The notes: generated from the letters alone by a model not told the origin. A stretch of 14,055 bases of DNA from Bacteroidota bacterium (GCA_025361325.1 JANYAL010000235.1:1-14055); one strand, 5' to 3'. Shown: positions 1 to 7,744, counted from the first letter of the stretch. A program made the numbers and translations.

Positions 1-82
1 AGGTGGTTTCATGGTACAACAGGTCTGCTCCCCGCACTTTATCAATCAATTCTTCATCATAAATGGTATCGGCACAAAAGGC
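1..82 (-). pseudogene. rnz: Inverted internal fragment of RNase Z
   Basis: Read on the minus strand from 82 down to 1, this encodes an uninterrupted stretch that includes AFCADTIYDEELIDK and ends in GADLLYHETT. I recognise this as the internal part of ribonuclease Z (tRNA 3'-end processing, metallo-beta-lactamase fold): the CSDT-like segment and the YHE motif that carries a catalytic/metal-site region in the family. The C-terminus of the same protein is encoded on the opposite strand immediately to the right (72-212), so this piece is flipped relative to the rest of the gene. The segment normally lying between YHExT and the AxKAGVKK segment is absent here and would have to lie left of the window. 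The residues match the family without frameshifts, so the flip looks recent or is an assembly artefact. Confidence 0.8.
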
Positions 83-212
83 AGGTGTAAAAAAATTATT
101 GATCGGTCACTTTTCTTCCAAATATGAAATGCTGGATGAATTCCTCACAGAAGCTACAACTGTTTTTGAGCATACCGAACTGGCCCTGGCCGGAGTTTGC
201 TATCCGATCTGA
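72..212 (+). pseudogene. rnz: RNase Z C-terminal fragment
   Basis: This open stretch encodes AQKAGVKKLLIGHFSSKY and continues to a C-terminus of ALAGVCYPI, with a TGA at 210-212. The GHFSxxY motif with its late histidine and the final hydrophobic tail are typical of bacterial ribonuclease Z, which cuts the 3' trailer from tRNA precursors. In this frame there is a TAA at 60-62 and an ATG at 63, so as drawn only about 49 residues could be made, which is not a working enzyme. Upstream coding sequence for the same protein is on the other strand. The sequence GCACAAAAGGC at 72-82 fits both halves: AQKAG on the plus strand and AFC on the minus strand. It therefore marks the inversion junction. Confidence 0.85.
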
Positions 213-643
213 ATTACACGCTCCCCACCCGGATATGTAAAGTTTTAACCCACCTCACCCCAACTCGATCACACAAAATATAAATAATTGATCCTTAAAT
301 AGTTAGGAAAATAATCATGCAAAATGATTTTTTCTTATGCCAGAAAATGCATGCTGGCAAAGGGTTTCATGTGTACATGCTATGGGTTTATCCACAGTAA
401 ACCCACAGCATTCCCACACCAACCCACAACATTTGTGGTAAACAGTGGATTTGGTGTGGCATTGATATGGAATGATTTGCTGCCTGTTTTGATGCCGTTA
501 TGTACAAAACAGGTAACCGGTAATGCTATGCCTGATAGTTATAGAAATACATAGATGATCAAAAAGACAGCGGAGAAGGGCCGGGTCAGTATAAAAAAGG
601 GCTTATCAAAACGATTGTTGAAAAGGGGATCGGGTACCGGCTT
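213..643. other. Intergenic region with AT-rich stretch
   Basis: This gap lies between the end of the RNase Z fragment and the 3' end of dapA. Positions about 260-330 are strongly AT-rich, followed by the phased CCACA array described separately (392-470). A 76-codon open frame on the plus strand from 324 crosses the array. It resembles no family I know and has an odd composition (many Cys, Met and Phe), so I do not call it a gene. I found no convincing terminator for dapA here. Confidence 0.6.
392..470. repeat. Symmetric helically phased CCACA array with DnaA box
   Basis: Plus-strand CCACA cores start at 392, 403, 414 and 424. Mirror-image cores follow at 434 (TGTGG), 444 (AGTGG), 455 (TGTGG) and 466 (TATGG). 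Successive starts are 11, 11, 10, 10, 10, 11 and 11 bp apart, about one helical turn, and all four left/right pairs share the same centre at position 431. The innermost pair forms a perfect 6-bp inverted repeat with a 3-nt spacer (CCACAA-CAT-TTGTGG, 424-438). The leftmost core lies in TTATCCACA (388-396), the consensus DnaA box. The other cores match that consensus only partly outside CCACA. Function is unknown. Candidates are a replication-origin element next to the AT-rich stretch at 260-330, or an operator array. Confidence 0.6.
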
Positions 644-1534
644 TTATTCTTTGAGTTTTTTCAGGCAGGACTGCACTTGCTGATATATCGGTTCGCTCAG
701 GGGTACCAGGGGCAGTCTAAGTACATTTTCGATGATCCCCAGCTCTTTCAGAAATGCTTTCACCCCAGCCGGATTATTTTCGGCAAAGAGCAGGTCGTTG
801 CCTTCCAGGCATTTGTAATGCAGATTCCTGGCAGAAACAAGGTCTTCCTTCAGGGCAAAGCGTACCATATCTGAAAAATCTTTGGGAAAACAGTTGGCTG
901 CCACACTGATGACTCCGTCCATGCCACAGGCGATGAGCGGAAGGGTAAGGTGGTCGTCGCCGCTCACCACCAGGAAATCCTCGGGCCTGTCGCGCAGGAT
1001 GTGCATGCATTGCACCATATTACCGCTGGCTTCTTTGATGCCTGCGATATTCTTTACTTCATGGGCCAGTCTGAGTGTGGTATGGGCGCTGATATTACTG
1101 CCCGTACGGCCCGGCACATTATATACGATGACCGGTATGGGACTGGCCTGCGCCAGGTTGGAATAATGCTGGAAGATGCCTTCCTGGGAGGGTTTGTTAT
1201 AATAGGGGCTTGCACTTAATACGGCAGTAGCCTTCTCCAGGGGATAACTCTGAAGGTTCTCCATCACTTCGCGGGTATTGTTGCCACCGATACCTACTAC
1301 CACCGGTACCCTGTTGTTGACTTTTTCACAGGTGAAATGAATGATATCGAACCTTTCGGCCTCATCCAGGGTTGGCGTTTCGCCGGTAGTGCCCAGGGTG
1401 ATAATGTATTCCACACCGCCTGCGATCACAAAATCGATCACCCTTTCCAGGGCATCCAGGTCAACGTTGGTATTGGCTTTAAATGGAGTTACCAGCGCCA
1501 CCCCGGTACCCCGCAATTGTTCACGTAAACTCAT
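644..1534 (-). CDS. dapA: 4-hydroxy-tetrahydrodipicolinate synthase
   Basis: The enzyme condenses pyruvate with aspartate semialdehyde, the first committed step of lysine and diaminopimelate synthesis, and acts in the cytosol, usually as a homotetramer. The 296-residue product has the whole TIM-barrel family pattern: GTTGE at 48-52 with the conserved Thr pair, YNVPGRTG with the catalytic Tyr138, and GIKEASG with the Schiff-base Lys167. I chose the ATG at 1534 (MSLREQLRGTGVALVTPF) because this is how close family members begin. An ATG 33 nt upstream would add 11 unconserved residues. The gene lies downstream of the L,D-transpeptidase on the same strand, but a terminator separates them, so it probably has its own promoter. 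Diaminopimelate feeds peptidoglycan, so the neighbour is at least thematically related. Length and motifs are normal. Confidence 0.97.
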   Translation of the reverse strand: MSLREQLRGTGVALVTPFKANTNVDLDALERVIDFVIAGGVEYIITLGTTGETPTLDEAERFDIIHFTCEKVNNRVPVVVGIGGNNTREVMENLQSYPLEKATAVLSASPYYNKPSQEGIFQHYSNLAQASPIPVIVYNVPGRTGSNISAHTTLRLAHEVKNIAGIKEASGNMVQCMHILRDRPEDFLVVSGDDHLTLPLIACGMDGVISVAANCFPKDFSDMVRFALKEDLVSARNLHYKCLEGNDLLFAENNPAGVKAFLKELGIIENVLRLPLVPLSEPIYQQVQSCLKKLKE

Positions 1535-1582
1535 TGTGTTGGTTTTTGCGAAGGTATTGAGAAGCAATTAAATTTTATACAC

Positions 1583-1607
1583 AAAAAATCCCTCCTTTCG
1601 GCGGGAT
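1583..1607 (-). terminator. Intrinsic terminator of the L,D-transpeptidase gene
   Basis: On the minus strand this reads ATCCCGCC-GAAA-GGAGGGAT followed by six T residues. It is an 8-bp stem with one mismatch, a GAAA loop and a U tract. It sits 33 nt past the stop codon of the L,D-transpeptidase gene and before the dapA start, so it should end the upstream transcript and separate the two genes. Confidence 0.85.
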
Positions 1608-1639
1608 GGAATTTTATTGTGTTTTTCAATAATAAACTA

Positions 1640-2434
1640 TCATGCGCCGGCCGGATGCAGGATACCTGAACGGTTAATATAGTTTTTATCCGGACTGTAG
1701 ATGAACAGGCAGGTGCCGTCCTTGATCTTATCAATAATGGGCCTGCACAGGTTGACAGGAACGGCAGGGCATCCCCAACTGCGTCCAATATATCCGCGTG
1801 CCTGGATGAAACCCTCACTCACATAGGGGGCACCATGCACCACGATGGCCCGGTGTTTGGCATTGTCGTTAATGCCGCTCTCCAATCCCTGCAACTGCAG
1901 GGAATACCCGTTGTGGCCGACATAGGAATTAAGCGTTTCATAAAAACCCGGACTGCTTTGGTCGCTTCCCGGTGTATTGGAAAAGGACCGGGCATAATCC
2001 GTACCTGAATTCATGCCATGGGCCACATAGGTATTGAACACCACCTGGTTGCTGGCCAGGTCAATGACAAACAATCTTTTTTTAGAAGAGGGCTGGCTGA
2101 AATCTACAATGGAGATGATAGTGTCGTTGGTTACCTTGCCTGCTTTCACCAGGAGGTCGAATCCCTTCATGGCATATTCAAATGCCTGTTCCGACAATCC
2201 CATCAGGTTCAGCCGGAGGCTGTTGTATAATGCACCAATACTGCTACCGATCACTGTTTTAATGTTTCCGAATGTGGAATCGCCATTTATAGCTGTTTCT
2301 ATCCGTACCGGGCGCGGCTTCCATTTCAGGTCAGAAAAAGGTTTTGCCTTGGCGAACACGAATGGCAGGTGCAGGATGAAGATCACCGCTGAGGAAAGGA
2401 GCGTGTATATATGTTTCAGATAAGGTTTTTTCAT
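1640..2434 (-). CDS. Exported L,D-transpeptidase (YkuD_2 type)
   Basis: This is a probable murein L,D-transpeptidase catalytic-domain protein of the YkuD_2 group common in Bacteroidota. Such enzymes form or exchange peptide bonds at diaminopimelate or attach proteins to peptidoglycan in the periplasm. From the ATG at 2434 the product has 264 residues. A signal peptide (basic MKKPYLKH, hydrophobic core about 10-27, FVFA before KAKP) precedes a linker and the catalytic domain at about 118-250. Key residues are His200-Gly201 and the SWGCPAV motif at 219-225 with nucleophile Cys222. The open frame extends upstream to 2518 with other ATGs (2458, 2518), but those would bury the signal peptide behind an AT-rich, unlikely extension. 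It is transcribed alone and followed by a strong terminator. The exact substrate is not visible from sequence. Confidence 0.92.
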   Translation of the reverse strand: MKKPYLKHIYTLLSSAVIFILHLPFVFAKAKPFSDLKWKPRPVRIETAINGDSTFGNIKTVIGSSIGALYNSLRLNLMGLSEQAFEYAMKGFDLLVKAGKVTNDTIISIVDFSQPSSKKRLFVIDLASNQVVFNTYVAHGMNSGTDYARSFSNTPGSDQSSPGFYETLNSYVGHNGYSLQLQGLESGINDNAKHRAIVVHGAPYVSEGFIQARGYIGRSWGCPAVPVNLCRPIIDKIKDGTCLFIYSPDKNYINRSGILHPAGA

Positions 2435-3015
2435 GGCTTTGTATTTTTGGTAATGCATAACGGATAAATACTGTTTAACTTTTATGTAAATCGTTAAAAA
2501 AAAATTAAGAACCCGCACCCACGGTGGTCTTATTATGTTTAACTGAGAAAGGAGGCCCGAACAAAACTCCTCATTGCCTGAACCGATCTATGTAAACAAG
2601 GTCCCAACGTGAAGAGATCCTTAATTATTGAACCCTGATCTATCACTCCGGCGTTTGCACTGCAAGCTCATTTTCGTATACCATGGTACCTGAGGCATCT
2701 GCAGCAAATATACTACAGGCCTGGTCTGTGGCTGAATCCATGCTGGTAAACGAATGATAAATAACAGGCAATTAACAATTAAGATCCTGCCTGCATATTA
2801 TTGTTTCAGATTAGCTGTAATTGCAAATATGGATGCAGAAATACAAAGTTAAAAATACATATACCTAATGGGGTCCTTGCCAGATAATTTGGAACAATAT
2901 GCAATCGCTTCTGCATGATTTTACCAGCGGGTAATACTGGTCCTCCGAAATATTGTTTATCATTGATGCGGCTAAACCAGTTGCACCTGAAATAATAATT
3001 AACCCACAATCATCA
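2435..3015. other. Divergent intergenic region, no firm gene
   Basis: This 581-bp gap must hold the promoters of two divergent genes. I find no good TTTG/TAnnTTTG pair on either strand. On the minus strand a frame is open from 2771 to a TGA at 2643-2645, with an ATG at 2741, and ends in ENELAVQTPE. Its composition is protein-like but I recognise no family, and it has no plausible upstream extension. On the plus strand a TTG at 2953 is in frame with the next gene but is a poor start. I see no RNA gene, repeat or mobile element. Confidence 0.55.
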
Positions 3016-3768
3016 ATGATGCACCAGATCTTTTCCGCCCTTGTATCTTTTTTTGTTTCGCCCATCGACTGGATCATTATCCTGCTTTGCCTTTCATTCC
3101 TTACACGCTCCGCATCCGTCAAAAAGAGATACAGGCTTGGCGCTTTGGTCATTTTTCTGCTGTTTAGCAATACCTGGCTGCTTAACGGATATGCCAGGTT
3201 CTGGCAACCCGGGCCCAGGGATATTACCAGCGACAGCAGCTTCAGTTGCGGCATCCTGCTTGGTGGTTTCGGCAACCCGGATGAGCAGGATCATGGATAT
3301 TTCAATTCTGCAAGTGATCGTTTCATTCAGACTGTGAAATTATTGAGACTGGGTAAGATTCGGCATATCCTTATCACCGGCGGTAATGGGAAGAATTCCA
3401 ATATCGATTTCAATGAGGGTAAATGGACAAGAGATGAGCTAATTACACTGGGGGTAGCGGATTCAGCGATCCTCTTTGAGGACAGATCGTCCAATACTGA
3501 GGAAAATGCAAGGAATTCGGCACTATTGCTTGGAGCAGCCAAATTACCACCCCCCTATTTACTGATCACTTCGGCACACCATATGCCCAGGGCTCAGTTG
3601 CTTTTTAAACAGGCAGGTCTGGCTACATCAGCATTTCCCTGCGGGTATATGGCTGGCAGGGATAAATTCAGTTTCTGGGGCATTGTTCCAAAGCTGGATG
3701 TGCTGAACAAATGGGATTACTACATGAAGGAAACAGCCAGTTATATCATCTATAAGATAAGAGGTTGA
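3016..3768 (+). CDS. YdcF/ElyC-like membrane protein (DUF218)
   Basis: The 250-residue product belongs to the YdcF/ElyC/SanA (DUF218) family. Members are inner-membrane proteins tied to envelope integrity and polyprenyl-carrier or peptidoglycan metabolism in E. coli, but their reaction is not established. Two membrane segments (about 15-29 and 41-57) precede the soluble domain. Family motifs are ILLGG (80-84), ITGGNG (120-125), SSNTEENA (158-165) and TSAHHMPRA (185-193). I chose the tandem ATG ATG at 3016/3019. An in-frame TTG at 2953 would add 21 residues ahead of the first membrane helix without family support. The gene is followed by a 131-nt gap with a promoter-like element, so it may be a single transcription unit. 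Together with the divergent L,D-transpeptidase it hints at a cell-envelope setting, which is inference. Confidence 0.88.
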   Translation: MMHQIFSALVSFFVSPIDWIIILLCLSFLTRSASVKKRYRLGALVIFLLFSNTWLLNGYARFWQPGPRDITSDSSFSCGILLGGFGNPDEQDHGYFNSASDRFIQTVKLLRLGKIRHILITGGNGKNSNIDFNEGKWTRDELITLGVADSAILFEDRSSNTEENARNSALLLGAAKLPPPYLLITSAHHMPRAQLLFKQAGLATSAFPCGYMAGRDKFSFWGIVPKLDVLNKWDYYMKETASYIIYKIRG

Positions 3769-3820
3769 GTGAATGAACAAATGATGCACCCCTGGGAACG
3801 GATTTCACCCTGCTTAATCA

Positions 3821-3828
3821 TATATTTG
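3821..3828 (+). promoter_or_regulatory. Possible promoter -7 element for the FAD oxidoreductase
   Basis: TATATTTG matches the Bacteroidota -7 consensus TAnnTTTG exactly and lies 71 nt before the ATG at 3900. I cannot find a TTTG -33 box at 19-21 nt spacing, so this is only half of the expected promoter. Confidence 0.35.
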
Positions 3829-3899
3829 GTAGTGACAAATCTATTGATCATTGTACAGCATGTCTGGCTTAGTCATGTTTCAACACTAAAACCAGGCTT

Positions 3900-5243
3900 A
3901 TGATTGTTCAAAACTGGTGGTTCACCACGCTTTTGGAAAGACAGTACCAGGTATGCCCCCCTTTACAGGAGCACATTAAATGTGATGTACTTGTCATTGG
4001 CGGTGGTATGAGCGGGGTGAGTGCTGCTGCAGAATTCCTGGAAAAAGGGTTGAAGGTAGTGTTGCTGGAACGGAATATCCTGGCGGGAAGTTCAAGCGGA
4101 AGAAGTGCCGGCTTCCTGACACCCGACAGTGAACTGGAACTTTCACAACTGGTAAGGCGTTTTGGTATAGAGGGTGCAAATAAGATTTGGGAGATACCCG
4201 TAAAGGGTATCCGTGGTATAAAGGAAAATGTGGAGAAATATAATATCGCCTGTGATTTCCGTACACAGGACAGCCTCTTCCTCGGTATCGGTAAGAGTGG
4301 GTGGAAGGACGTAAACGATGAGATGGAGTGCCGGGAAAGCGTAGGCTTCGGGAACCAGACCCTGTATAACAAGACCGAACTGGATAAGGTACTTTGTTCC
4401 GACGGATTCACAGGAGCCGTGCGTTACGGCGATACCTATGGAATTGATGCACTTCAGTATCTCCAGGGAATGAAATCTGTGCTCCTTGCAGGTGGTATTA
4501 AGATATATGAAAGCACGCAGGTATTAAAGATAGAAGATAAGACGGCCATTACACATGCAGGCAAGGTATCTGCCGACCAGATGGTTATTGCCATCGATAA
4601 AATGAAACATGGGTTCAACAAAGTTGCAGATGAGGTATTCCATGCGCAGACCTTTTTGAGTGTGAGCGAACCGTTGAGCGACAGGGAAGTGCAGCAATTG
4701 TTTCCCGGGGGGCAGGACTTTCAGATGTGGGACAGCACGGTGGTTTATTCCTATTGGAGGCTGATTGAAGGCAACCGTATATTGCTGGGGGGCGGCAGCG
4801 CGCTCACTACTTTCCTGCCCAAGGCCTGGTACCATGAGAATGTGATCACCGGGGTGCATAAACGCTTCAAGAAGCATTTCCCTTTCCTGACAGACCTGGA
4901 GTTCATCCAGTACTGGCCGGGTTTAATTGATACCACCCGTGACCTGTTGCCCACGATCGTAAGGGATGAGGACAACCCCAACATTCATTTCATCTTAGGG
5001 GTGGTGGGATTGCCCTGGGCCAGTTTCTGCGGACAATTTGTAGCAAAGAATATACTCAGGACTGCAACGGAGGAGGACGACAAATACTATAAATACCTGA
5101 GCGACCGTCGTTATTTCGCTTTACCTGCAGGTTTGTACAGGCTTATCGGTAAACCCCTTTTATTTGCTTTAAACAACGGATGGGCAAAATACTACCAGAA
5201 AGACCAGCAGCACAGGCTCCGTAAAAAGATCGGAGAATTCTAG
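3900..5243 (+). CDS. FAD-dependent oxidoreductase (DAO family)
   Basis: The 447-residue protein is a flavoenzyme of the D-amino-acid oxidase/glycine oxidase superfamily, with the general layout of gamma-glutamylputrescine oxidase-like proteins (a short WW-containing N-terminus followed by the Rossmann fold). The dinucleotide-binding motif is GGGMSG (34-39), with the ribose-binding acidic residue Glu57 at the end of the second strand and a flavin-contacting SGRSAG at 66-71. The C-terminal flavin region is around GVVGLPWASFCGQFVA (about 367-383). A basic, helical tail of about 50 residues follows and could contact the membrane. Substrate cannot be read from sequence; a secondary or primary amine is the family expectation. 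It appears monocistronic, with intergenic DNA on both sides and an opposite-strand tRNA downstream. Confidence 0.88.
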   Translation: MIVQNWWFTTLLERQYQVCPPLQEHIKCDVLVIGGGMSGVSAAAEFLEKGLKVVLLERNILAGSSSGRSAGFLTPDSELELSQLVRRFGIEGANKIWEIPVKGIRGIKENVEKYNIACDFRTQDSLFLGIGKSGWKDVNDEMECRESVGFGNQTLYNKTELDKVLCSDGFTGAVRYGDTYGIDALQYLQGMKSVLLAGGIKIYESTQVLKIEDKTAITHAGKVSADQMVIAIDKMKHGFNKVADEVFHAQTFLSVSEPLSDREVQQLFPGGQDFQMWDSTVVYSYWRLIEGNRILLGGGSALTTFLPKAWYHENVITGVHKRFKKHFPFLTDLEFIQYWPGLIDTTRDLLPTIVRDEDNPNIHFILGVVGLPWASFCGQFVAKNILRTATEEDDKYYKYLSDRRYFALPAGLYRLIGKPLLFALNNGWAKYYQKDQQHRLRKKIGEF

Positions 5244-5433
5244 GAGAAAGACCCTGTACAGGTGAACCGGTATTTAACTCGTATTGTCTTTTGGAAATTA
5301 AAAACTCAAATTAAAGTGAAGTTTTTGTATCGACCAGCCGGAGAAACTGTTTGGCTTATCACCAAATGACAGTGAGTAATCAAGATAAGCAGAATATAAC
5401 TGTGCTACTTTTTTATTGAAACATCATTAAAAT

Positions 5434-5453
5434 AAAAAACTGCTTAAGCAAGT
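5434..5453 (-). terminator. Probable terminator of tRNA-Asp
   Basis: On the minus strand ACTTGC-TTAA-GCAGT forms a 5-bp stem with one bulged T and is followed by six T residues. It begins about 10 nt past the tRNA 3' end, the right place to end its transcript. The stem is short, so strength is uncertain. Confidence 0.5.
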
Positions 5454-5462
5454 GCCCTTTGT

Positions 5463-5539
5463 TGGCGGACCGGACGGGACTCGAACCCGCGACCTCCGCC
5501 GTGACAGGGCGGCATTCTAACCAACTGAACTACCGATCC
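5463..5539 (-). tRNA. tRNA-Asp (anticodon GTC)
   Basis: The minus-strand sequence folds as a complete 77-nt tRNA. The acceptor stem is GGATCGG paired with CCGGTCC (one G-T pair), the D arm is followed by an anticodon loop CTGTCAC giving anticodon GTC, and the T arm carries GGTTCGAGTCC. The discriminator base is G and the CCA end is encoded (5463-5465 on the plus strand). It delivers aspartate to GAC/GAU codons. It stands alone between convergent and divergent protein genes with its own promoter (5569-5600) and a probable terminator (5434-5453). A plus-strand open frame across it (5459-5671) contains the well-known spurious peptide produced by reading a tRNA-Asp gene antisense and is not a gene. 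Confidence 0.97.
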
Positions 5540-5568
5540 AACGCTTTTCCTTCATTTTTAAAGGACGG

Positions 5569-5600
5569 CAAAGATAGTCCTCTTAATTTTTCTTGCCAAA
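5569..5600 (-). promoter_or_regulatory. Bacteroidota-type promoter of tRNA-Asp
   Basis: On the minus strand a TTTG box (5597-5600) is followed after exactly 20 nt by TATCTTTG (5569-5576). This fits the Bacteroidota primary sigma consensus TTTG-N19-21-TAnnTTTG without mismatch. The start of transcription would fall near 5562, giving a leader of roughly 20 nt before the tRNA. It is the best promoter in the window and supports the taxonomic assignment. Confidence 0.85.
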
Positions 5601-5697
5601 ACTTTTATATAAAAATTGTAAGCCCTACTTTTACAAACTATCTTACACCTGGCGGGAACAAAATAAAATAGCTATTCTTTAATTGTAAATTTTCTGC

Positions 5698-6666
5698 ATG
5701 ATAGAATTGAAAAAAAGGCAATTCCTTGATTTCGAAAAGCCCATTAAAGAACTGTACGACCAGATAGAACAACTCAGGATTACTTCCGAAAAGTCCAAGA
5801 CAAATATGAGCGGTGCCATTACCCTGCTCGAAGAGAAGATCATTGAAACAAAGAAACAACTCACTGCCAATGTAACCCCCTGGCAGAAAGTGCAACTGAG
5901 CCGGCACCCCGACAGGCCATATACCCTCAGGTATATCATGAACATGTGCTCTCATTTTGTGGAAATGCACGGCGACAGGAATGTGAAAGATGACAAGGCC
6001 ATGGTAGGCGGGTTTGCACTACTGGAAGGTGAGACGGTAATGATCATTGGCCAGCAGAAAGGTTCCAATACCAAAACACGGCAACTGCGTAATTTCGGGA
6101 TGGCCAACCCGGAGGGCTATAGAAAGGCATTGCGCCTGATGAAATTAGCTGAAAAGTTTAATAAACCTGTCATTACACTCATTGATACGCCCGGTGCTTT
6201 CCCCGGGCTGGAAGCTGAAGAAAGAGGCCAGGGAGAAGCCATTGCACGCAATATCTATGAGATGATCCGTCTCAGGGTCCCGGTGATCTGTGTTGTTATC
6301 GGTGAAGGAGCCAGTGGCGGCGCCCTGGGAATCGGTGTCGGGGACAAGGTCTTAATGATGGAGAACACCTGGTACACCGTTATATCCCCCGAAAGCTGCA
6401 GCAGCATACTCTGGAGGAGTTGGGACAAAAAGGAAGTGGCTGCCGAACAACTTAGGTTAACCGGAAACGATATGCTGCAATTCGGCCTCGTAGACGGAGT
6501 GATACCTGAACCCCTTGGAGGTGCGCATTGGGATTACGAGGAAGCGGCTGATATCTTGAAAAAATACTTGGTCCCAATTATCCGGGAATTAAAGGCAATC
6601 CCGGCAGAAGAGAGGGTCCGGCAACGTATTGAAAAATTCGGAAAGATGGGTTTCTGGGAAGAATGA
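5698..6666 (+). CDS. accA: Acetyl-CoA carboxylase carboxyltransferase subunit alpha
   Basis: AccA pairs with AccD to move the carboxyl group from biotin to acetyl-CoA, giving malonyl-CoA, the first committed step of fatty acid synthesis in the cytosol. The 322-residue product matches the family's usual length. It has a helical N-terminal region with coiled-coil character (about 1-60), then the crotonase-like core with DTPGAFPG (163-170), the oxyanion-hole segment EGASGGAL (203-210) and [11 protein letters not shown] (230-240). The ATG at 5698 gives the expected start [16 protein letters not shown]. It is transcribed divergently from tRNA-Asp, and accD and the biotin subunits are not in the window, as is usual in bacteria with scattered acc genes. 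A 106-nt gap separates it from the next gene. Nothing is unusual in the sequence. Confidence 0.97.
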   Translation: MIELKKRQFLDFEKPIKELYDQIEQLRITSEKSKTNMSGAITLLEEKIIETKKQLTANVTPWQKVQLSRHPDRPYTLRYIMNMCSHFVEMHGDRNVKDDKAMVGGFALLEGETVMIIGQQKGSNTKTRQLRNFGMANPEGYRKALRLMKLAEKFNKPVITLIDTPGAFPGLEAEERGQGEAIARNIYEMIRLRVPVICVVIGEGASGGALGIGVGDKVLMMENTWYTVISPESCSSILWRSWDKKEVAAEQLRLTGNDMLQFGLVDGVIPEPLGGAHWDYEEAADILKKYLVPIIRELKAIPAEERVRQRIEKFGKMGFWEE

Positions 6667-6747
6667 GGATTAGGAATTGCAGATGCCATATTTGCAAAGA
6701 AGAGATACCTTATGACAGGATGTACCCCTGAACAATCATCCATAATA

Positions 6748-6755
6748 TATTTTTG
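6748..6755 (+). promoter_or_regulatory. Possible promoter -7 element before the dehydrogenase
   Basis: TATTTTTG fits TAnnTTTG and ends 17 nt before the ATG at 6773, so the transcript leader would be only about 10 nt. No TTTG box is seen at the proper upstream distance. T-rich matches arise easily by chance in this DNA. Confidence 0.3.
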
Positions 6756-6772
6756 ATAAAACGAATGCTATT

Positions 6773-7744
6773 ATGCTTAAAGTTGGTGTCATTGGTGCTG
6801 GCCATTTGGGGAAGTTTCACCTGAATAACTGGGCGGATATTCCGGGTGTACAGTTGGTTGGGTTTTGTGATACCGACGATAGGATTGCAGTTCAGGTTGC
6901 TGAGAAATATCAGCTTCGCCGGTACCTGGATGCCGGATCATTGATGGACGCCTGTGATGCGGTGGATATTGTTGCTCCAACCACTTCTCACTTTGTACTT
7001 TGTGAGGCTGCCATAAAAAAAGGCAAGCATGTCTTTGTTGAAAAACCGCTGGCCAATACCATGGAGGAAGCCAGGGAACTGGTTAAACTTGCCAGGGAAG
7101 CAAATATAAAATTCCAAGTTGGACATGTGGAAAGGTTCAATCCGGCCTTCCTGGCTTTAAAGGATTTCGGTATTCATCCAATGTTCATTGAGGTTCACCG
7201 GCTGGCACAGTTTAATCCGCGGGGCACGGATGTGAGCGTTATTCTGGACCTGATGATCCATGATATCGATATCATCCTGAGCCTGGTAAAAAGCAATGTC
7301 AATTATATCAGTGCCAATGGTGTTGCGGTCATGAGCGACACACCTGATATTGCCAATGTGCGCATTGAATTTGATAACGGATGTGTGGCCAACCTGACCA
7401 GCAGCAGGATCTCGATGAAAAAAATGCGCAAAATGCGCCTTTTTCAGAAAGATGCCTATATAGGTATCGATTTCCTCGAAAAGAAAACAGAGATCATCAA
7501 ACTGAATACCCCAGACGACAAAAATGTTTTCACATTCGATATTGAGACCAACAATGGTAAAAAGACCATCGCCATTGCCAACCCTGTTATAGATGAAGTG
7601 AATGCAATAAAGCAGGAATTAGAAGCGTTCTGCCAGGCCATCCTTAATAATACCGAAACCCTTGTAAATGTGGTGGATGGCTACCGGGCAATGGATGTGG
7701 CACACCAGATACTGGAAAAGATCAGCAAAGCAAATGCCAGCTAG
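6773..7744 (+). CDS. Gfo/Idh/MocA family NAD(P)-dependent oxidoreductase
   Basis: The 323-residue protein has the two-domain layout of glucose-fructose oxidoreductase/inositol dehydrogenase-like enzymes, which oxidise or reduce hydroxyl groups of sugars or nucleotide sugars. The Rossmann domain starts with VIGAGHLG (6-13). EKPLANT (90-96) carries the conserved Lys91 of the EKP motif, GHVERFNPA lies at 117-125, and DLMIHDID (159-166) supplies the usual catalytic Asp/His region. The remainder is the mixed-sheet substrate domain. It lies 40 nt upstream of a sugar-1-phosphate transferase on the same strand, which suggests a role in making an unusual sugar for surface glycans (inference). A similar subgroup containing HVERFNPA includes UDP-GlcNAc 3-dehydrogenases, but I cannot assign the substrate from sequence alone. 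Confidence 0.9.
   Translation: MLKVGVIGAGHLGKFHLNNWADIPGVQLVGFCDTDDRIAVQVAEKYQLRRYLDAGSLMDACDAVDIVAPTTSHFVLCEAAIKKGKHVFVEKPLANTMEEARELVKLAREANIKFQVGHVERFNPAFLALKDFGIHPMFIEVHRLAQFNPRGTDVSVILDLMIHDIDIILSLVKSNVNYISANGVAVMSDTPDIANVRIEFDNGCVANLTSSRISMKKMRKMRLFQKDAYIGIDFLEKKTEIIKLNTPDDKNVFTFDIETNNGKKTIAIANPVIDEVNAIKQELEAFCQAILNNTETLVNVVDGYRAMDVAHQILEKISKANAS

Noticed and set aside
324..554. Open frame of 76 codons on the plus strand in the rnz-dapA gap
   Set aside because: It has no recognisable family or good start context and runs through the phased CCACA array, whose symmetry is better explained as a DNA-level signal.
774..1219. Several overlapping open frames on both strands inside dapA
   Set aside because: They are shadows of the dapA coding frame, which has full family motifs across this stretch.
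2953..3015. In-frame TTG extension of the YdcF/ElyC-like protein
   Set aside because: The added 21 residues do not look like a signal or family N-terminus, and two tandem ATGs sit directly before the first membrane helix.
5300..5326. Inverted repeat AAAAACT / AGTTTTT after the FAD oxidoreductase
   Set aside because: The stem is 7 bp and only two of its pairs contain G or C, with a 13-nt loop and no clear T tract beyond it, so a terminator role is not supported.
5459..5671. Open frame of 70 codons on the plus strand beginning MLADRTGLEPATSAVTG
   Set aside because: It is the antisense reading of the tRNA-Asp gene, a well-known source of false protein annotations. The rest runs through the tRNA promoter.
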